DNA of 50,751 nucleotides from Bacteroidota bacterium (GTDB taxonomy: Bacteria > Bacteroidota > Bacteroidia > 2-12-FULL-35-15), in NCBI GenBank assembly GCA_947466965.1, contig CANIFU010000014.1, forward strand, positions 1 to 50,751, given 5' to 3'. Positions within the stretch are counted from its first letter, which is position 1. Each line of letters begins with the position of its first letter. The notes under the pieces are model-generated. The model saw only the letters and a program-made list of their open reading frames with translations, was not told the DNA's origin and searched no databases. Below are positions 43,504-50,751 of this stretch, in pieces. Both the position numbers and the translations under genes were made by a program.

Positions 43504-44514
43504 ATGTTTGATTTTTTTAATGATATTACATTTGCTAACAAAGAGCTCCAATGGTTGTTTTTAACCCTTCCGGTGGTTCTTGCCTGGTATGTTTTTAAAA
43601 ATAAAACATTGAGTGCAGAAATGACAATGTCTTCTCTCAGTGGATTTGAAAAAATTAAACCTTCATTCAAACAACACTTGCGACATCTTTTAATTGTATT
43701 ACGACTAATCGTATTATCATTTTTAATTCTTGTATTGATGCGTCCACAATCACGATCGAGCTTTAAGGATGTAAAAACAGAAGGTATTGACATAGTAATT
43801 GCGCTTGACATATCCTCTAGTATGCTTGCGAAAGATTTTAAACCGAATCGTTTAGAAGCAGCTGAAGAATTAGCAATAAAATTCATTGACAGTCGTCCGA
43901 ACGACAGGATTGGACTCGTAATTTTTAGTGGAGAAAGTTTTACGCAATGTCCTCTCACTTCCGATCATGCTGTTATAAAAAATCTTTTTTCAGGCATAAA
44001 ACTAGGAATGCTTGCCGATGGAACTGCAATTGGAAATGGATTAGCAACATCTGTTAGCCGAATTAAAGATAGTAAAGCAAAAAGCAAAGTCGTTATTCTC
44101 CTAACTGATGGTGTTAACAATCAAGGCTCAGTTGCACCTATAACAGCTGCAGAAATTGCAAAAGCATACGGAATACGTGTATATACTATTGGTTTAGGAA
44201 CAACAGGAAAAGCATTATCTTTTGCAGGAATTTATCCTGATGGAAGTTATGCTTACGAATATATGGATGTTGTAATAGATGAAAAAACAATGACCCAAAT
44301 CGCAGATATGACTGGAGGGAAATATTTCAGAGCTACGGATAATGATAAACTAAAAGAAGTATACAAGGAAATCGACCGTTTAGAAAAAACAATTTTCGAA
44401 GAAAAGAACTACACCAATAAATCAGAACATTTTCTTCCTTTTGCAATAATGGCAGCGATATTATTAATAGCAGAATTTTTATTAAAAAACACAATTTTAA
44501 AAAGTATACCATAA
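43504..44514 (+). CDS. batA: Aerotolerance protein BatA, VWA domain membrane protein
   Basis: The 336-aa protein has two N-terminal transmembrane helices (about residues 15-30 and 60-80) and a VWA domain (about 92-290) with a full MIDAS: DISSS, then Thr in DGTAIGNG, then Asp in LLTDG. A C-terminal helix ends the protein (about 305-325). It binds a divalent metal and probably a protein ligand on the periplasmic side. Only one base lies between its stop and the GTG of batB. Confidence 0.92.
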   Translation: MFDFFNDITFANKELQWLFLTLPVVLAWYVFKNKTLSAEMTMSSLSGFEKIKPSFKQHLRHLLIVLRLIVLSFLILVLMRPQSRSSFKDVKTEGIDIVIALDISSSMLAKDFKPNRLEAAEELAIKFIDSRPNDRIGLVIFSGESFTQCPLTSDHAVIKNLFSGIKLGMLADGTAIGNGLATSVSRIKDSKAKSKVVILLTDGVNNQGSVAPITAAEIAKAYGIRVYTIGLGTTGKALSFAGIYPDGSYAYEYMDVVIDEKTMTQIADMTGGKYFRATDNDKLKEVYKEIDRLEKTIFEEKNYTNKSEHFLPFAIMAAILLIAEFLLKNTILKSIP

Positions 44515-44515
44515 C

Positions 44516-45556
44516 GTGCTTCAGTTAGAAAACACCTTTTTTATATACGCATTCGGAATTATTCCAGTGTTTTTTTTCATCCTGTTTTTGCTAAACAGAT
44601 GGAGAAAAAAAGCTTTGGCATCCTTCGGAGAGGCGAACATAATTATGCAACTCTTCCCTGATGTTTCAAAAACGAAACGTGTGTGGAAAACAATATTATA
44701 TATACTTGCATTCACATTTTTGATTATTGGAATGATCAACCCTCAGATTGGAACAAAATTAGAGGAAGTAAAACGTAAAGGAGCAGATTTGATGATTTGT
44801 CTGGATGTTTCAAACAGTATGAAAGCGGAAGATCTTCAACCCAACAGATTAGAAAAATCGAAACAGGCACTTTCAAAATTGATTGAGAAATTAGAAGGAG
44901 ACAGGATTGGAATAATTGTATTCGGAGGCGAAGCATATGTTCAACTTCCGATCACAACAGATTATTCCGCTGCAAAATTATTTTTAGAAAGCATTAGTAC
45001 GGATCTGATTCCAACACAAGGTACAGATATCGGGAAAGCAATTGACTTAGCAGTAACATCCTTTGGCAAAGATGAAGGAAAAAACAAAGCGATTGTTGTA
45101 ATTACCGATGGTGAGAACCACGATCAAAATGCAATTTTATCAGCAGAAGCAGCTGTTGAAAAAGGAATCACTATTCACACTATTGGTATGGGATCAGCTG
45201 AAGGCGCTCCAATTCCTTTATACAGAGACAATGTGCGTGAAGGATTTAGAAAAGATAAAGATGGAAATACAATTGTAACAAAACTAAATGAACAAATGCT
45301 ATTGGATTTAGCGAATAGCGGTAATGGTGTTTATGTTCGCGCTAGCAATTCCGATGCAGGATTAAATACAATTTTAACAGCAATTGATAAGTTAGAGAAA
45401 AAACAATTTGATAGCAAAATTTACAGCGATTATGAAGATCGATTTCAATGGTTTATCGCAGGAGCATTTATTTTACTTATGATTGAAACATTTTTAACAG
45501 AACGAAAAAGTAAATTTTACCAACGTTTGAATTTATTTGGAAATGAAAAAAAATAA
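44516..45556 (+). CDS. batB: Aerotolerance protein BatB, VWA domain membrane protein
   Basis: Translation starts at GTG (44516), one base after the batA stop. The 346-aa protein repeats the BatA plan: two N-terminal helices, a VWA domain with MIDAS residues DVSNS, QGTDIG and ITDGE, and a C-terminal helix (about 308-328). BatA and BatB are paralogues that probably form a complex. Its 3' end overlaps batC by 14 bp. Confidence 0.92.
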   Translation: MLQLENTFFIYAFGIIPVFFFILFLLNRWRKKALASFGEANIIMQLFPDVSKTKRVWKTILYILAFTFLIIGMINPQIGTKLEEVKRKGADLMICLDVSNSMKAEDLQPNRLEKSKQALSKLIEKLEGDRIGIIVFGGEAYVQLPITTDYSAAKLFLESISTDLIPTQGTDIGKAIDLAVTSFGKDEGKNKAIVVITDGENHDQNAILSAEAAVEKGITIHTIGMGSAEGAPIPLYRDNVREGFRKDKDGNTIVTKLNEQMLLDLANSGNGVYVRASNSDAGLNTILTAIDKLEKKQFDSKIYSDYEDRFQWFIAGAFILLMIETFLTERKSKFYQRLNLFGNEKK

Positions 45557-46277
45557 ATTAGATATTTTTTCAAAATTAGCCAGCCTAAATTTACTTATGT
45601 TGTCGCTATTGTTACCTTCTGGATTTTATGCACAATCAGAAAAGAAGCATTTGAAAGAAGGGAACACATTGTATGAAAAATCGGATTATAACAATGCTGA
45701 AAAAGAATATTCAAAAGCATTAAGTAAGAATAAAAACTCCTATAAAAGTTCATTTAACTTAGGAGACGCCTATTACAAACAAGGAAAATATGAAGAGGCT
45801 GCAAATCAATTTCAACTTTTGACGCATAGTGCAACTTCAAAAGACACATTGGCAAAAGCGTTTCATAACCTTGGAAATTCATTACTTAAATCTAAGAAAT
45901 ATCAGGAAAGTGTTGACGCATACAAAAATGCGTTAAAGAACAATCCAAATGATAAAGAAACACAATACAACCTAGCATATGCCCAGCAATATCTAAAACA
46001 ACAACAACAACAACAACAACAAAAGAACAAAGATAAAAAAGACGATAAGAAGGAGAAGAAAGACGACAAAAAAGATAAAAAGGAAAAACAAGAAGAAAAT
46101 AAAAAAGATCAGGAAAAGAAAGAAGAAGAGAAAAAGGAACAAGAAAAAAATAAAATTTCTAAAGAAGATGCAAAACGATTATTAGATGCCTTGCAGAATG
46201 ACGAGAAAAATCTTCAGGAGAAAATGAAAAAAGGTAAAACAAAAGGAGTGAAAATTGAAATTGAAAAAGACTGGTAA
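45543..46277 (+). CDS. batC: Aerotolerance protein BatC, TPR protein with charged tail
   Basis: I use the ATG at 45543; the open frame also allows a TTG at 45537. The protein is about 244 aa. A signal or anchor segment is followed by three to four TPR units (about residues 35-150). A run of nine to ten glutamines, encoded mainly by CAA repeats at about 46000, comes next, and then a long Lys/Asp/Glu-rich tail. The start overlaps batB by 14 bp. It probably acts as a scaffold in the Bat complex; the charged tail is usual for BatC in kind, though its length varies. Confidence 0.88.
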   Translation: MKKNKLDIFSKLASLNLLMLSLLLPSGFYAQSEKKHLKEGNTLYEKSDYNNAEKEYSKALSKNKNSYKSSFNLGDAYYKQGKYEEAANQFQLLTHSATSKDTLAKAFHNLGNSLLKSKKYQESVDAYKNALKNNPNDKETQYNLAYAQQYLKQQQQQQQQKNKDKKDDKKEKKDDKKDKKEKQEENKKDQEKKEEEKKEQEKNKISKEDAKRLLDALQNDEKNLQEKMKKGKTKGVKIEIEKDW

Positions 46278-46324
46278 AAAATATTTTAGTTTTAAGATAA
46301 TAAAAAAAAATCAATGCTAATTAA

Positions 46325-48130
46325 ATGAAAAGAGTACTTTATATATTAATATATATTTTATTTCTGACAAACTATTTGTTGGCACAAAAGCTTGTTACCA
46401 CTACTAGTAGCTCTAAGGTTGCTGTTGGCGAAGCGTTCCAGATACAATTCTCTTTAACTGGAAGCGGTTCCAATTTCAAATTACCTTCGATGCCCGACTT
46501 CGAAATATTTGAAGGACCTTACCAATCTTCCAGCACTTCTATCACAAACGGAATAGTAAATCAATCATCCTCACTTACCTATGTTCTAGGAGCAAAGAGA
46601 GAAGGTAAGCTAACAATCGGACCCGCATCTGCTGTTTCTGGAGGAAAAACAATTCAATCGAATCCGATTACCATTGAAGTCACAAAAGGAAAAGCAAATG
46701 CAGGATCACAAGGTGGAAGCCAAGGCGGACAAGCAGTTTCAAAACCTACAAGCAAGGACATCAACGAGAATGTTTTTGTAAGGGCTTCTGTTAACAAATC
46801 CAAAGTTTACTTAGGTGAAGTAATCGATGTTACTTTTAAAGTTTACACCCGAATGGAAATGCAAATGCGCAATTTCACAAAATTTCCAACATATGATGGT
46901 TTTTTTGTTCAGGATATTAAAAACAGAAATAAAACAAGTCAAACAAACGAAACCATAAATGGGACGACTTATGTAGTTGGAGAAATTTATAAAACGTTTG
47001 TTATACCACAACATACCGGAAAATTAATCATCGACCCTTTTGAAATCGAATGCATTGTCCGTCAGAAATCTACTCGTAAACCACGCGATATTTTTGAACA
47101 AATTATGGGAGGTGGTTACGAAGAAGTGTTATACCCACTAAAAAGTTTACCCGTTTCAATTGATGTTCAGGCGCTTCCAGAAGAAGGAAAACCAGCAGGT
47201 TTTTCAGGAGCCGTTGGAAACTATACGTATAAGGCAGCTTTATCAAAAGAAAAAGTAAAAGCAAATGAAGCGGTAAATCTTACACTTACTCTTTCGGGAA
47301 AAGGAAATATTAAATTAATAGAACCTTTAAAGGTAAATTTTCCAGAAGATTTTGAAACCTATGATCCAAAAACAAATGAAAAAATAAGTGTGACCGAAAA
47401 TGGTATCAATGGCTCAAAAACATTTGATTATTTGGTGATTCCTCGTCATGAAGGAGCATATACAATCGAACAATTACAATTCAGTTATTTCGATCCTTCA
47501 AAAAAAGAATATGTTAGTATCCCTACTCCTGAATTTAATTTACAAGTTGAAAAAGGTGATGAAACATCGGCAGTAGTTAGCGTTGGAACTTCAGCAAAAG
47601 AGGAATTAAAAGTGTTGGGAAATGACATCCGATATATTAAAACAAAAACAAACTTAAAAGATAAAGGACAGTATTTTTTTGGATCTGCGTGCTTTTTTAT
47701 CCTATTAATAAGCCCTTTCATAATTTTTGTTTTCTTTTTGATCTTGAGAAAAAAACAAATCGAAAAAAACAAAGATGGTATTGCTGTAAAAAGCAAAAGA
47801 GCAACAAAAATGGCTAAAAAAAGATTGTCAATTGCTGCAAAATATCTAAAATCAAATAACAAAGAATTATTTTACATCGAAATTTTCAAAGCTCTCTACG
47901 GATTCGTAAGCGATAAATTAAATATCCCCGCAGCAGATATAAATAAAGAACATATTGCAGAAATACTTAAGAATCGATCAGTTTCAAGCTCAATAATTCA
48001 ACAATTAATAAGCACATTAGACAATTGCGAATATGCTCGATATGCGCCGGGATCTGTTTCAGGTGATTTAAATTCTATATATAACATTACAGTTGAACTC
48101 ATCACAAAAATTGAAGATGAAATTGTTTAA
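46325..48130 (+). CDS. batD: Aerotolerance protein BatD
   Basis: The 601-aa protein has a signal peptide ending LLAQ. Tandem periplasmic beta-sandwich domains follow (BatD family: VAVGEAFQIQFSLTGSGSNF near residue 32; a Gly/Ser/Gln-rich linker near 125-150; VYLGEVIDVTFKVYTRMEMQ near 160). One transmembrane helix lies at about 452-477, and a cytoplasmic helical domain runs to the end. Its end overlaps the start of batE by 14 bp. Confidence 0.92.
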   Translation: MKRVLYILIYILFLTNYLLAQKLVTTTSSSKVAVGEAFQIQFSLTGSGSNFKLPSMPDFEIFEGPYQSSSTSITNGIVNQSSSLTYVLGAKREGKLTIGPASAVSGGKTIQSNPITIEVTKGKANAGSQGGSQGGQAVSKPTSKDINENVFVRASVNKSKVYLGEVIDVTFKVYTRMEMQMRNFTKFPTYDGFFVQDIKNRNKTSQTNETINGTTYVVGEIYKTFVIPQHTGKLIIDPFEIECIVRQKSTRKPRDIFEQIMGGGYEEVLYPLKSLPVSIDVQALPEEGKPAGFSGAVGNYTYKAALSKEKVKANEAVNLTLTLSGKGNIKLIEPLKVNFPEDFETYDPKTNEKISVTENGINGSKTFDYLVIPRHEGAYTIEQLQFSYFDPSKKEYVSIPTPEFNLQVEKGDETSAVVSVGTSAKEELKVLGNDIRYIKTKTNLKDKGQYFFGSACFFILLISPFIIFVFFLILRKKQIEKNKDGIAVKSKRATKMAKKRLSIAAKYLKSNNKELFYIEIFKALYGFVSDKLNIPAADINKEHIAEILKNRSVSSSIIQQLISTLDNCEYARYAPGSVSGDLNSIYNITVELITKIEDEIV

Positions 48131-48887
48131 ACATAAAATAGTATTTCTATTAATCCTCTCATCATTGCTTTGCATTATAACAAAGGCCGATGAGCAGACA
48201 AGCATTTTTGACAGTGCAAATGCTTCATACTCTAACGGTAGGTATGAAAAAGCCATTCAACAGTATGAACAGCTGGTTGCAATGAATTCAGAATCGTCAG
48301 AGCTCTATTATAATTTAGGAAATGCATATTATAAAAACAATCAACTTGGACGCGCCATTTTAAATTTTGAAAGAGCAAAAAAATTAAATTCAAAAGATGA
48401 AGATTTAATTTTCAATTTAAAACTAGCGAATCAAAAAACAGAAGACAAGATAGATTCTGCCCCACAGTTTTTTTTAAAAGATTGGAAAAACAGTATTATC
48501 AATCTGCTCAGTGAAAAAGCATGGTCGATTATTTGTATACTCCTATTCGGTTTTTCATTGATATTATTTAGTATTTTTTTACTTTCAACTAAAAACGGAT
48601 TCAAGAAACTGGGATTCTTTTCTGGAATTGGATGTATAATTTTAACAGTTATTTCGATCTTCATAGCGAATAAAAAATACGAACAAACTATAAATAGAAA
48701 TGAAGCTATTATTACTTCTGCTACCGCAACAATTACAGGCTCTCCGAATGTAAAAGGAACCAAATTGTTTATTTTACACGAAGGCACAAAAGTGGAGGTT
48801 ACTCAGGAGCAAAACGACTGGACAGAAATAAAAATTGCCAACGGAAATGTGGGCTGGATCAAGTCCGATTTTCTTCAAAAAATATAG
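48117..48887 (+). CDS. batE: Aerotolerance protein BatE, TPR plus SH3-like domain
   Basis: I chose the ATG at 48117, which yields a good signal peptide (MKLFKHKIVFLLILSSLLCI) and a 14-bp overlap with batD, as between batB and batC. The 256-aa protein has two to three TPR units (about residues 35-110), two transmembrane helices (about 133-155 and 163-182) and a bacterial SH3-like domain at the C-terminus (ending GNVGWIKSDFLQKI). It is the last gene of the operon. Confidence 0.88.
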   Translation: MKLFKHKIVFLLILSSLLCIITKADEQTSIFDSANASYSNGRYEKAIQQYEQLVAMNSESSELYYNLGNAYYKNNQLGRAILNFERAKKLNSKDEDLIFNLKLANQKTEDKIDSAPQFFLKDWKNSIINLLSEKAWSIICILLFGFSLILFSIFLLSTKNGFKKLGFFSGIGCIILTVISIFIANKKYEQTINRNEAIITSATATITGSPNVKGTKLFILHEGTKVEVTQEQNDWTEIKIANGNVGWIKSDFLQKI

Positions 48888-49256
48888 ATATTCTCATCCC
48901 CCCCCGGTAATAAGTCATCTAATTTTTAAAAATATAAATTATCCCTAAAAAATCAATCCTTTTTTTAAATTTAGGCATGCAACCTTTTGTCTTAATTTGC
49001 ATCTAACTTATAGCCTTATAAAAAGAGTATAAATATAACTCATAATAATATTTAAAAAATAAATCGATTTAAACTTCGAACAAATAAATAGATGGGAACG
49101 TAACTCCCAAAACGGGACATCCTGATTATCAAAACATTAATAATTTACTAAAAATCAAAGGATTAGATCAAGGAACTATTTTTGAAACGTAATACTAATC
49201 GTGCAAAGATATAGCAGCAATAGGCCGCACTAAAATTATAAAAAATCATTTTTACT
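48888..49256. other. Intergenic stretch after the Bat operon
   Basis: These 369 bp hold a run of eight C residues at 48898-48905, AT-rich DNA and a small stem (GGGAACGTAACTCCC near 49094). No gene, exact TAnnTTTG element or clear terminator is seen. Confidence 0.5.
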
Positions 49257-50751
49257 ATGCTTTTCTCAAAAAAAACAATCCTCATTTCACTTTTTATAAT
49301 TTTAAAAGCTTCAATTATATTTTCACAAATTGTTGATGCATCACCTGAAACACAAACTATTTGTTCAGGAGGAAGTGCAACCTTAACTGCAGTTGTAACT
49401 CCAGGAGGCCCTGGTAGTTTACCAACAACTAGTTATGCTATAAGCTCTGCTCCCTATGCGCCAGATCCTTATAATTCAGGAACAGCAGTTACATTAACAG
49501 ATGATTCTCAAACAGGTTTATTACCAATAGGTTTTACATTTTGTTTTTATGGCAATTCATATACACAATTCATAATTGGTTCTAACAACTGGATTGGTTT
49601 TCAAGCCGGCGAAACCTCCACTTGGGTAACAGCAGCAATTCCTAATCCATCCGCATTTATTGCACCTAGAAACACGATTATGGGAGCGTGGCAAGATATT
49701 AATCCGTCCTTGGGTGGCACTGTCAGATTCGCTCTATATGGTGTTGCACCCAATAGACGTTTAAGTGTGTCTTGGAGGAATGTTCCTACTTTTAGTTGTG
49801 GCGCTTTGTATACGAGTCAGATTACGATTTATGAAACAACGAATATTATTGAAACTCATTTTCAAAACAAGCCCATTTGCGCAACTTGGAATGGTGGTAA
49901 AGCAGTTCATGGCTTACATAATTCCACAGGAACATTAGCTACCGTTGTTCCAGGAAGAAATAATACATCATGGACGACAACCAATGAAACGACTCGATTT
50001 ACTCCTAACGGAATTGCTACCTATACAATTAATTGGTATGTATTACCTTCGAATACCTTAGTAGGAACAGGTTCACCTATAACAGTAACGCCTCCTGCAG
50101 GTCAACCAAGTACATCCTACTATGCTCAAATAACTGGAACATCAGGCTGTGGAACCGCCCTAAGTAGCAGGGATACAGTAGTCGTTTTGCAAACAACACC
50201 CACTCCACCAATAGTATCTAATACTACAATTTGCAATGGTTTTTCAGCAACCTTAACTGCAAGTGGATCTGGACCAGTTTATGAGTGGTACAATGCCCCA
50301 GGAGGAACATTATTGGGAACGGGTGCCACTTTTACAACACCTGCATTAACTTCCACCACATCTTATTATGTTCAAACAAATGCTGCGGGTTGCATCGGCT
50401 CTCAGGCACCCGTTACAGTAACTGTTGCATCCATTATCACAGTTAATGCAGGACTTGATGATAGCATTTGTTCGGGTGAAAACTATTCTCTAGGAGTTAC
50501 TCCAATTGGTTTAGGTTATACTTATTCATGGGATGCTCCCGGATTACCCGGGTTTTCCAACAGCGCAACTCCAATTGTAAATCCAGCAGTCACAACAACC
50601 TATACTGTAACAGTAACGGATACTTTGGGCTGCACTGGAACAGATGTGGTAACAATTATAGTTGGCACTCCAATAATTATAACAGCGAGCGGATCACCCA
50701 CAAATTGTTCCGGTTCATGCGACGGAGCAGGAAGCGTTTCTGCAACAGGAA
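49257..50751 (+). CDS. Large secreted PKD/Ig-like protein, 3' end beyond window
   Basis: ATG at 49257 opens a frame that remains open to the window edge (498 codons). It begins with a signal peptide (MLFSKKTILISLFIILKASI, ending IFSQ). A short Ig-like start follows (ETQTICSGGSATLTA). Next is a beta-rich domain of about 150 residues (FTFCFYGNSYTQFIIGSNNW), known from gliding- and T9SS-associated Bacteroidota proteins. Repeated Ig/PKD-like units come after that (TICNGFSATLTASGSG; DSICSGENYSLGV). A C-terminal T9SS sorting domain would be expected but lies outside the window. Role: probably a cell-surface or gliding-type adhesin. Confidence 0.85.
   Translation, partial: MLFSKKTILISLFIILKASIIFSQIVDASPETQTICSGGSATLTAVVTPGGPGSLPTTSYAISSAPYAPDPYNSGTAVTLTDDSQTGLLPIGFTFCFYGNSYTQFIIGSNNWIGFQAGETSTWVTAAIPNPSAFIAPRNTIMGAWQDINPSLGGTVRFALYGVAPNRRLSVSWRNVPTFSCGALYTSQITIYETTNIIETHFQNKPICATWNGGKAVHGLHNSTGTLATVVPGRNNTSWTTTNETTRFTPNGIATYTINWYVLPSNTLVGTGSPITVTPPAGQPSTSYYAQITGTSGCGTALSSRDTVVVLQTTPTPPIVSNTTICNGFSATLTASGSGPVYEWYNAPGGTLLGTGATFTTPALTSTTSYYVQTNAAGCIGSQAPVTVTVASIITVNAGLDDSICSGENYSLGVTPIGLGYTYSWDAPGLPGFSNSATPIVNPAVTTTYTVTVTDTLGCTGTDVVTIIVGTPIIITASGSPTNCSGSCDGAGSVSATG

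Noticed and set aside
48898-48905. Run of eight C as a phase-variation switch
   Set aside because: It lies after the batE stop and far from the next start, with no promoter element around it, so a length change would not alter a reading frame.
49090-49130. Possible riboswitch before the last gene
   Set aside because: Only one short stem (GGGA/TCCC) is visible and no known aptamer core could be matched.

Overview
The window is AT-rich chromosomal DNA from a member of the phylum Bacteroidota. Three things point there: C-terminal type IX secretion (T9SS) sorting domains of the 'YPNP...GVYFVEV' kind, a complete aerotolerance (Bat) operon, and promoters of the Bacteroidota form TTTG-N19-TAnnTTTG. 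Shine-Dalgarno sites are not evident. Genus cannot be set from the sequence alone. Both window edges cut genes: a collagen-like protein on the left and a large PKD/Ig-like secreted protein on the right.

Layout. 1-652: collagen-like surface protein (minus). 988-4229: minus-strand signalling operon of a YfiR-like periplasmic protein, a TPR protein and a HAMP-SpoIIE/PP2C phosphatase. 4420-6114: DUF4139 protein. 6251-10054: an ECF sigma factor with an anti-sigma factor carrying a TonB C-terminal domain, then an NlpC/P60 lipoprotein and a multi-pass membrane protein. 10129-16836: GlcD-like oxidase, dipeptidyl-peptidase IV and a proton/peptide symporter (a peptide-use pair), a thioredoxin-like protein and a small HTH regulator with two palindromic sites upstream.

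17110-26015 is the accessory region and the most unusual part. A tRNA-His(GTG) gene lies on the minus strand at its right end. To its left, the tRNA 3' end recurs together with a downstream terminator hairpin at about 18770, 17210 and 17120, dividing the DNA into tandem segments. The two large segments have the same plan in transcription order: terminator, a near-identical linker, a 16-bp tRNA-His T-arm copy, a promoter-like element, a small conserved ORF (45 and 50 aa), then unrelated cargo. One cargo is an AbiEii-type toxin with its antitoxin. The other is a 2221-aa secreted protein with three TIG plus seven-blade FG-GAP propeller modules, PKD-like repeats, dockerin-like motifs, a cohesin-like domain and a T9SS signal. 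I read this as serial insertion of cassette-like units at the tRNA-His 3' end, with no integrase in view.

26131-40273: CopA-type ATPase, glycosyltransferase, methyltransferase, T9SS-exported Asp-box protein, small membrane protein, a 62-aa protein, an ECF sigma factor followed by a 300-bp repeat array in its probable 3' UTR, UvrA, an MsbA-like ABC exporter and TruA. 40487-48887: MoxR-DUF58-(BatD-like)-BatA-BatB-BatC-BatD-BatE operon, a membrane-anchored VWA/TPR system. 49257 to the end: start of a large secreted protein.
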